From contig CAMLMQ010000140.1 in the NCBI GenBank assembly GCA_946481135.1, positions 1-8,182 of the forward strand: a stretch of DNA of 8,182 nucleotides, written 5' to 3'. A program made the translations under genes and the position numbers. The notes below the pieces were generated by a model. It searched no databases and was not told where the DNA came from. It worked only from the letters and a program-made list of their open reading frames with translations. This document shows, in pieces, positions 4,715 to 8,182 of this stretch (within the stretch, counting starts at the first letter, position 1; each line of letters starts with the position of its first letter). This DNA is from an uncultured Microbacteriaceae bacterium (GTDB lineage Bacteria > Actinomycetota > Actinomycetes > Actinomycetales > Microbacteriaceae).

Positions 4715-5762
4715 CCCCTTCGCCACTCGTGAGGGCGCCGTCGGCGACCCTCCGCAGCACTACGGCAACCCGCTCGCCGAGCAGCGCGACCTCGTCGCGG
4801 GCCGCGCGATCGTCGACCTGTCCGACCGGGATGTCGTCACCGTCACCGGCCCCGATCGCCTCACCTGGCTCGACTCGCTGCTCTCGCAGGCCCTCGCCCG
4901 GCTCGCGCCGGGGGAGTCGGCGGAGGCGATGCTGCTCGACCCGAGCGGTCGCATCGAGTACGTCGCGCGCGTGGTCGACGACGGGGAGACCGCGTGGTTG
5001 CTGCTCGACGCCGGTGCCGGGGCGGGGTTCGCGGCGTTCCTCGACCGGATGCGCTTCACCCTGCGCGTGGAGGTCGCCGACCGCTCGGCCGACTTCGCGA
5101 CCGTCGCGACGCTCGGCGAGCCCGTGCCCGGCACCGTCGTCTGGCGCGATCCGTGGAGCGCTGTCGCCGCGGGGGGTCACCAGTACGCGACGGCGCCCGA
5201 GCATCCGGGCGCCGCGTGGACGTACTCCGAGACGCTCGTGCCGCGCAGCGAGCTCGACGCGCTCGCCGATCGGCCGGCGGCCGGCATCCTCGCGCTCGAG
5301 GCGCTGCGCATCGCCGCGTGGCGTCCGCGCGCGGCGACCGAACTCGACGCGACGGCGATCCCGCACGAGTTCGACTGGATCCGCTCGGCCGTGCACCTCG
5401 CGAAGGGCTGCTACCGCGGGCAGGAGACCGTCGCGAAGGTGCACAACCTCGGCCACCCGCCCCGGCGGCTCGTGCTGCTGCACCTCGACGGTTCGGACAA
5501 CGTGACGGTCGCGCCGGGTGACGAGGTGCACAACGGCGACAAGGCCGTCGGCCGCGTCACCGCGGCGGCCATCCACCACGAACTCGGTCCCGTCGCGCTC
5601 GCCGTCGTCCGGCGTGCCACCGACCCGGCCGCGACGCTCACCGTGTCCACCGGCGACGGGGTCGTCGCCGCCGCCCAGGAGGTCATCGTTCCCCCCGATG
5701 CCGGAGCCGAGGCCGACGTGCCCCGGTTGCCCCGGCTCGGCGCGGTGCGGCGGCCCGGGTGA
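4707..5762 (+). CDS. ygfZ: YgfZ/GcvT-like folate-binding protein
   Basis: A tetrahydrofolate-binding protein of 351 residues, related to the aminomethyltransferase GcvT and needed for making or repairing certain Fe-S enzymes in bacteria (as shown for E. coli YgfZ). The hallmark KGCYRGQE occurs at 233-240, with the invariant C235. N-terminal blocks VVTVTGPDRLTWLDSLLSQ and AMLLDPSGRIEYVARVVDDG are typical of actinobacterial members, as are EALRIAAWRPRAATELDATAIPHEFDW before the cysteine motif and a C-terminal beta-barrel rich in GDEV/VGRVT-type strands. The start is assigned to TTG 4707, overlapping the previous gene by 8 bp. No in-frame ATG or GTG nearby would keep the conserved TSPF and HYGNPLAEQR N-terminus. 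The Shine-Dalgarno is weak (GGACGG about 10 nt upstream), so translation probably depends on coupling. The stop overlaps the next start by 4 bp (GTGA). Confidence 0.93.
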   Translation: MTSPFATREGAVGDPPQHYGNPLAEQRDLVAGRAIVDLSDRDVVTVTGPDRLTWLDSLLSQALARLAPGESAEAMLLDPSGRIEYVARVVDDGETAWLLLDAGAGAGFAAFLDRMRFTLRVEVADRSADFATVATLGEPVPGTVVWRDPWSAVAAGGHQYATAPEHPGAAWTYSETLVPRSELDALADRPAAGILALEALRIAAWRPRAATELDATAIPHEFDWIRSAVHLAKGCYRGQETVAKVHNLGHPPRRLVLLHLDGSDNVTVAPGDEVHNGDKAVGRVTAAAIHHELGPVALAVVRRATDPAATLTVSTGDGVVAAAQEVIVPPDAGAEADVPRLPRLGAVRRPG

Positions 5763-6865
5763 GCCTCGACGACGGCGCCCTGCGTTGCCTCGAACGTCGC
5801 ATCGCGCTGCGGGCGCGCACGCGGGAAGGCGGTCGCCGCGTCGTCGAGTCGCTGCCGGCGATCGTGCAGATCGTCGTGGCCGTCGCGCTGGCCTACTCGA
5901 TCTCGCACTGGCTGCTCGGGCATCCCTACCCTGTGCTCGCGATCACCGTCACGATCACGTCGCTCGGCCTCACCCGCGACGCCCGCCCGCGCCGCGTCGC
6001 CGAGAGCCTGCTCGGCATCGTGCTCGGCGTCGGCATCGCCGAACTGCTCGCCCTCGTCTTCGGCGCCGGGCTGTGGCAGCTCGCGGTCGTGCTGCTCGTC
6101 GTGCTCGTCGTGGGACGGTTCTCGTCGCCGAACCCGCAGTTCGCGGTCGCGTCGGCGGTTCCGTCGACGATCGTGCTGCTCATCCCCGCCCCCGACGGTG
6201 CGTTCGGACGCACCCTCGACGCGGTCATCGCGGGCGCGGTCGCGCTGCTCGTCACCGCGCTCGTGCCGCGCGACCCGGGTCGGGCGGCGGCCCGCGACCG
6301 GCGCGTCATCTTCGCGGTGCTCACCGAGTCGAGCGAGTCGGTCGCCCGCGCCCTGCGCGACGGGGACGAGGCGGCGGGGGAACTCGCCCTCTCGCGCCTG
6401 CGTCGCGCACAGCCGCTCGTCGAGGCGTGGCGGCAGTCGCTCGACACGGCGATCGCCGTCGCGCGCATCTCACCGTTCCTCCGCGGGCGCCTTCCGGAGC
6501 TGCGTCGCAACGCGCGGGTGGTCGAGACGGTCGACCTCGCGACGCGCCACCTGCGGTCGATCGCGCGCCGCTGCCAGTACCTCGTGCGCGACGGCGTGCC
6601 GCGGCTCGGCCTCGAGGACGCTCTCGCGAGCGTCGCGGTCGGCATCCGCCTGCTCGGCGAGGAGCTCGACGATCCGCTCACGGCCGGCGCCGCCCGCTCG
6701 GTGCTCGTCGGCCTCGCCCGGCGTCTCGACCCCACGCTGCTGCTGCCCGACGCGGGGCTCGCCGACTCGGCCGCGCTCCTGCTGCTGCGTCCGCTCGTCG
6801 TCGACCTGTTGGAGGGCACCGGGATGCCGGGGGCCGAGGCGCGCGCTCTGCTGCCTCCCGTGTAA
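5759..6865 (+). CDS. FUSC-family membrane protein (aromatic-acid-exporter type)
   Basis: A 368-residue inner-membrane protein. The N-terminal half holds about six hydrophobic helices (roughly 33-49, 57-72, 83-101, 105-120, 127-143, 151-170). The fusaric-acid-resistance signature region RRVAESLLGIVLGVGIAELLA (79-99) is the arginine-led helix found in FUSC/AaeB proteins. The C-terminal half (171-368) is soluble and helical, rich in Arg, Glu and Ala, and probably lies in the cytosol. Many FUSC proteins have two such membrane-plus-soluble repeats; this one has a single copy and would need to dimerise. The exported substrate cannot be told from sequence. The GTG start overlaps the YgfZ stop (GTGA, 5759-5762) with no good Shine-Dalgarno, so translation is likely coupled. 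The TAA stop is only 5 bp from the end of the convergent methyltransferase gene. Confidence 0.84.
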   Translation: MSLDDGALRCLERRIALRARTREGGRRVVESLPAIVQIVVAVALAYSISHWLLGHPYPVLAITVTITSLGLTRDARPRRVAESLLGIVLGVGIAELLALVFGAGLWQLAVVLLVVLVVGRFSSPNPQFAVASAVPSTIVLLIPAPDGAFGRTLDAVIAGAVALLVTALVPRDPGRAAARDRRVIFAVLTESSESVARALRDGDEAAGELALSRLRRAQPLVEAWRQSLDTAIAVARISPFLRGRLPELRRNARVVETVDLATRHLRSIARRCQYLVRDGVPRLGLEDALASVAVGIRLLGEELDDPLTAGAARSVLVGLARRLDPTLLLPDAGLADSAALLLLRPLVVDLLEGTGMPGAEARALLPPV

Positions 6866-6870
6866 GGGCG

Positions 6871-7656
6871 TCAGTCGGGTCGCGGGGCGACGGCATCCCA
6901 CGCGAGGGTGAGTTCGCCGAGCCGCCACCGCGCTCGAGTGCCGAGCACCGGCCAGCCCGCGTCGCGCAGCGCGGCGACACCCGCCATCCAGCGCTGCCGC
7001 GCGCCGTAGACGCCGAGCGGCGCGTGCGTCGCCCACAACCGGTCGACCTCGCGCAGCAGGTCGTGCACCCGCTCGCCCGGCACGTTGCGGTGGATGAGCG
7101 CCTTCGGCAGCCGCTCGGCGACGATCGACGGCGCCTCGAGCCCCGCGAGGCGCAGCGAGATCGTGAAGGTCTCGGGCCCCGTCGGCGAGAGGCCGACCCA
7201 CGACGCGACCCGCCCGAGCTCGTCACACGTGCCCTCGACGAGCAGGCCCCCGGGCTGCAGGCGCCCGCGCATCGTCGCCCAGGCATCGGCCACCTCGGCC
7301 TCGTCGTACTGCCGCAGCACGTTCAAGGCCCGGATGATCGTCGCCCGGCGTCCGCCCGGCAGTGGCGCCTCGAATCCGCCGAGTCGGAACTCGACCCCGT
7401 CGCGCGCCGCGGCCGACGCGACGCGCACCCGCTCCGGGTCGATCTCGATTCCGACGACGCTCACGTCGGGCCGTACGGCGGCGAGCCGGTCGCGCAGCTC
7501 GAGCGTCGTCGTCGCGCTCGCCCCGTATCCGAGGTCGACGACGACGGGGTCGTCGGCATGGCGCAGCACGGACTGCGCGGCGAGGTACCGGTCGACCCGC
7601 CGCAGCCGGTTGACGTTCGTCGTGCCGCGCGTGATCCGGCCGACCCGACGCTCCAT
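6871..7656 (-). CDS. Class I SAM-dependent methyltransferase, substrate unknown
   Basis: A 261-residue cytosolic protein with a Rossmann-type SAM-binding fold. Motif I is VVVDLGYGASATTTLELRDRL (38-58, with DLGYG as the glycine loop). The acidic residue that would hold the ribose is in VVGIEIDPERV (67-77, E71/D73). RATIIRALNVLRQYDEAEV (104-122) is the motif IV region. LQPGGLLVEGTCDE (133-146) is the typical strand after the SAM site. The C-terminal part (about 160-261), with ALIHRNVPGERVHDLLREVDRLWA, is specific to this group and should hold the substrate site. I do not recognise the substrate. The ATG at 7656 has GGGAG 9 nt upstream. It is divergent from gpm across only 42 bp and nearly abuts the FUSC gene at its 3' end. 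Confidence 0.88.
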   Translation of the reverse strand: MERRVGRITRGTTNVNRLRRVDRYLAAQSVLRHADDPVVVDLGYGASATTTLELRDRLAAVRPDVSVVGIEIDPERVRVASAAARDGVEFRLGGFEAPLPGGRRATIIRALNVLRQYDEAEVADAWATMRGRLQPGGLLVEGTCDELGRVASWVGLSPTGPETFTISLRLAGLEAPSIVAERLPKALIHRNVPGERVHDLLREVDRLWATHAPLGVYGARQRWMAGVAALRDAGWPVLGTRARWRLGELTLAWDAVAPRPD

Positions 7657-7662
7657 GCCCCG

Positions 7663-7670
7663 ATTCTCCC
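7663..7670 (-). promoter_or_regulatory. Start-proximal signal of the methyltransferase gene
   Basis: On the minus strand GGGAG (7670-7666) lies 9 nt before the ATG and can serve as a Shine-Dalgarno sequence. The overlapping hexamer GAGAAT (7668-7663) lies exactly 6 nt before the ATG, where a leaderless -10 would be, and matches TATAAT at 4 of 6 bases. Sequence alone does not choose between the two readings. Confidence 0.4.
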
Positions 7671-7686
7671 GTCTCCGGCGCCTCGA

Positions 7687-7692
7687 TAGGCT
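7687..7692 (+). promoter_or_regulatory. Candidate leaderless -10 box of gpm (TAGGCT)
   Basis: TAGGCT is followed by six bases (CGGAGC) and the ATG at 7699. The only purine-rich stretch, GGAG, lies 1 nt from the ATG, too close to act as a Shine-Dalgarno sequence. A weak -35, TTCTCC at 7664-7669, is 17 bp upstream. The 11-mer ending in this box is identical to one upstream of the 36-aa gene. Confidence 0.6.
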
Positions 7693-7698
7693 CGGAGC

Positions 7699-8182
7699 AT
7701 GTCGACCCTCATCCTGCTGCGCCACGGCAACTCGGAATGGAACCAGATGAACCTCTTCACCGGGTGGGTGGATGTGCGCCTCACCGAGCAGGGGATCGCC
7801 GAGGCCAAACGAGCGGGCGAGCTCATCGCCGAGTCGGGGCTCGAACCCGACATCCTCTACACGAGCCTCCTCACCCGGGCGATCCAGACCGCGAACCTCG
7901 CGCTGGAGGTCGCCGACCGGCTCTGGCTGCCAGTGAAGCGCTCGTGGCGGCTCAACGAGCGCCACTACGGCGCCCTGCAGGGTCTCGACAAGGCGGAGAC
8001 GCTCGCCACGTACGGCGAGAAGCAGTTCATGCAGTGGCGCCGCTCGTTCGACGTGCCGCCGCCGCCGCTCGAAGACGGCGCGGAGTGGTCGCAGTACGGC
8101 GACCCGCGCTACGCCGACATCCCGGATGCCGACTTCCCGCGCACCGAGAGCCTCAAGCTCGTCATCGACCGGATGCTGCCCT
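7699..8182 (+). CDS. gpmA: 2,3-bisphosphoglycerate-dependent phosphoglycerate mutase (C-terminus cut off)
   Basis: Glycolytic and gluconeogenic enzyme interconverting 3- and 2-phosphoglycerate through a phosphohistidine intermediate, in the cytosol. The 161 visible residues start [14 protein letters not shown], with R8 and the phospho-acceptor H9 in the RHG signature. They continue with the substrate-contact loop [15 protein letters not shown] (18-32), [16 protein letters not shown] (54-69, R60) and the catalytic glutamate E87 in [12 protein letters not shown]. The cap-region stretch ending PRTESLK (147-153) is also present. Full-length dPGM proteins have about 245-250 residues, so about 85-90 lie beyond base 8182, including the second active-site histidine. 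The ATG at 7699 is the only start keeping the conserved N-terminus. Expression is probably leaderless. It is divergent from the methyltransferase gene across 42 bp. Confidence 0.96.
   Translation, partial: MSTLILLRHGNSEWNQMNLFTGWVDVRLTEQGIAEAKRAGELIAESGLEPDILYTSLLTRAIQTANLALEVADRLWLPVKRSWRLNERHYGALQGLDKAETLATYGEKQFMQWRRSFDVPPPPLEDGAEWSQYGDPRYADIPDADFPRTESLKLVIDRMLP

Noticed and set aside
4251..5579. A 442-codon minus-strand open frame over the FABP-like and YgfZ-like genes
   Set aside because: Arginine-rich low-complexity translation with no domain; it covers two genes with clear family motifs on the plus strand.
5518..7689. A 723-codon plus-strand open frame across YgfZ, FUSC and the methyltransferase region
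   Set aside because: Dominated by Arg, Ala and Pro runs and crosses three supported genes, including one on the opposite strand. It is a composition artefact.
7657..7965. Upstream extension of the methyltransferase frame to 7965
   Set aside because: The extension is antisense to gpm. The ATG at 7656 has a plausible ribosome binding site and begins the conserved region.
1..8182. CRISPR arrays, insertion sequences, tRNA or rRNA genes, phage or toxin-antitoxin modules
   Set aside because: No regularly spaced repeats, transposase or integrase motifs, terminal inverted repeats flanking a gene, or tRNA-like folds were seen. Coding density is almost complete with ordinary chromosomal genes.

Overview
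The window is a compact, high-GC bacterial chromosome segment of the actinobacterial type, most likely Microbacteriaceae. The evidence is the strongly G/C-ending codon use, GTG and TTG starts, several apparently leaderless promoters, an actinobacterial GlnR-type regulator, and the gene order (GlnR beside a heme-binding FABP-like protein and a YgfZ-like protein, with a dPGM gene nearby). No mobile element, CRISPR array, RNA gene or prophage was seen, and no gap between genes exceeds about 90 bp.

Layout. (1) 1-1891, minus strand: the first 630 codons of polyphosphate kinase ppk, cut by the window edge. (2) 1949-2392, minus: a MarR-family repressor, divergent from (3) 2482-2988, plus: a small CPxC peroxiredoxin/thioredoxin-fold protein. 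The 89 bp between them hold a consensus -35/-10 promoter and two 19-bp inverted-repeat operators whose centres lie 21 bp apart. (4) 2975-3655, minus: GlnR, an atypical orphan response regulator of nitrogen metabolism, whose end overlaps the peroxiredoxin gene by 14 bp. (5) 3711-6865, plus: a tight five-gene cluster of a 93-aa three-helix membrane protein, a 36-aa single-helix microprotein, an FABP-like/nitrobindin-type beta-barrel, a YgfZ/GcvT-like folate-binding protein and an FUSC-family membrane protein. Its junctions overlap by 4, 8 and 4 bp, with one 9-bp gap. (6) 6871-7656, minus: a SAM-dependent methyltransferase. (7) 7699-8182, plus: the first 161 codons of 2,3-bisphosphoglycerate-dependent phosphoglycerate mutase, cut by the window edge.

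How the genes fit together. The genes are mostly chromosomal housekeeping. Ppk stores phosphate as polyphosphate, GlnR controls nitrogen assimilation, YgfZ supports Fe-S enzymes, and the FABP-like protein may bind heme or handle NO/peroxynitrite. The MarR/peroxiredoxin pair looks like a self-contained stress-response unit. The most distinctive features are regulatory: the paired MarR operators, and a recurring -10-like box placed exactly 6 nt before the start codon of ppk, the 93-aa gene, the 36-aa gene and gpm. That spacing fits leaderless transcription. Two of these boxes share the 11-mer CTCGATAGGCT. I did not find a convincing wholly new system. The best candidates for new biology are the uncharacterised small membrane proteins beside glnR and the MarR/peroxiredoxin switch.
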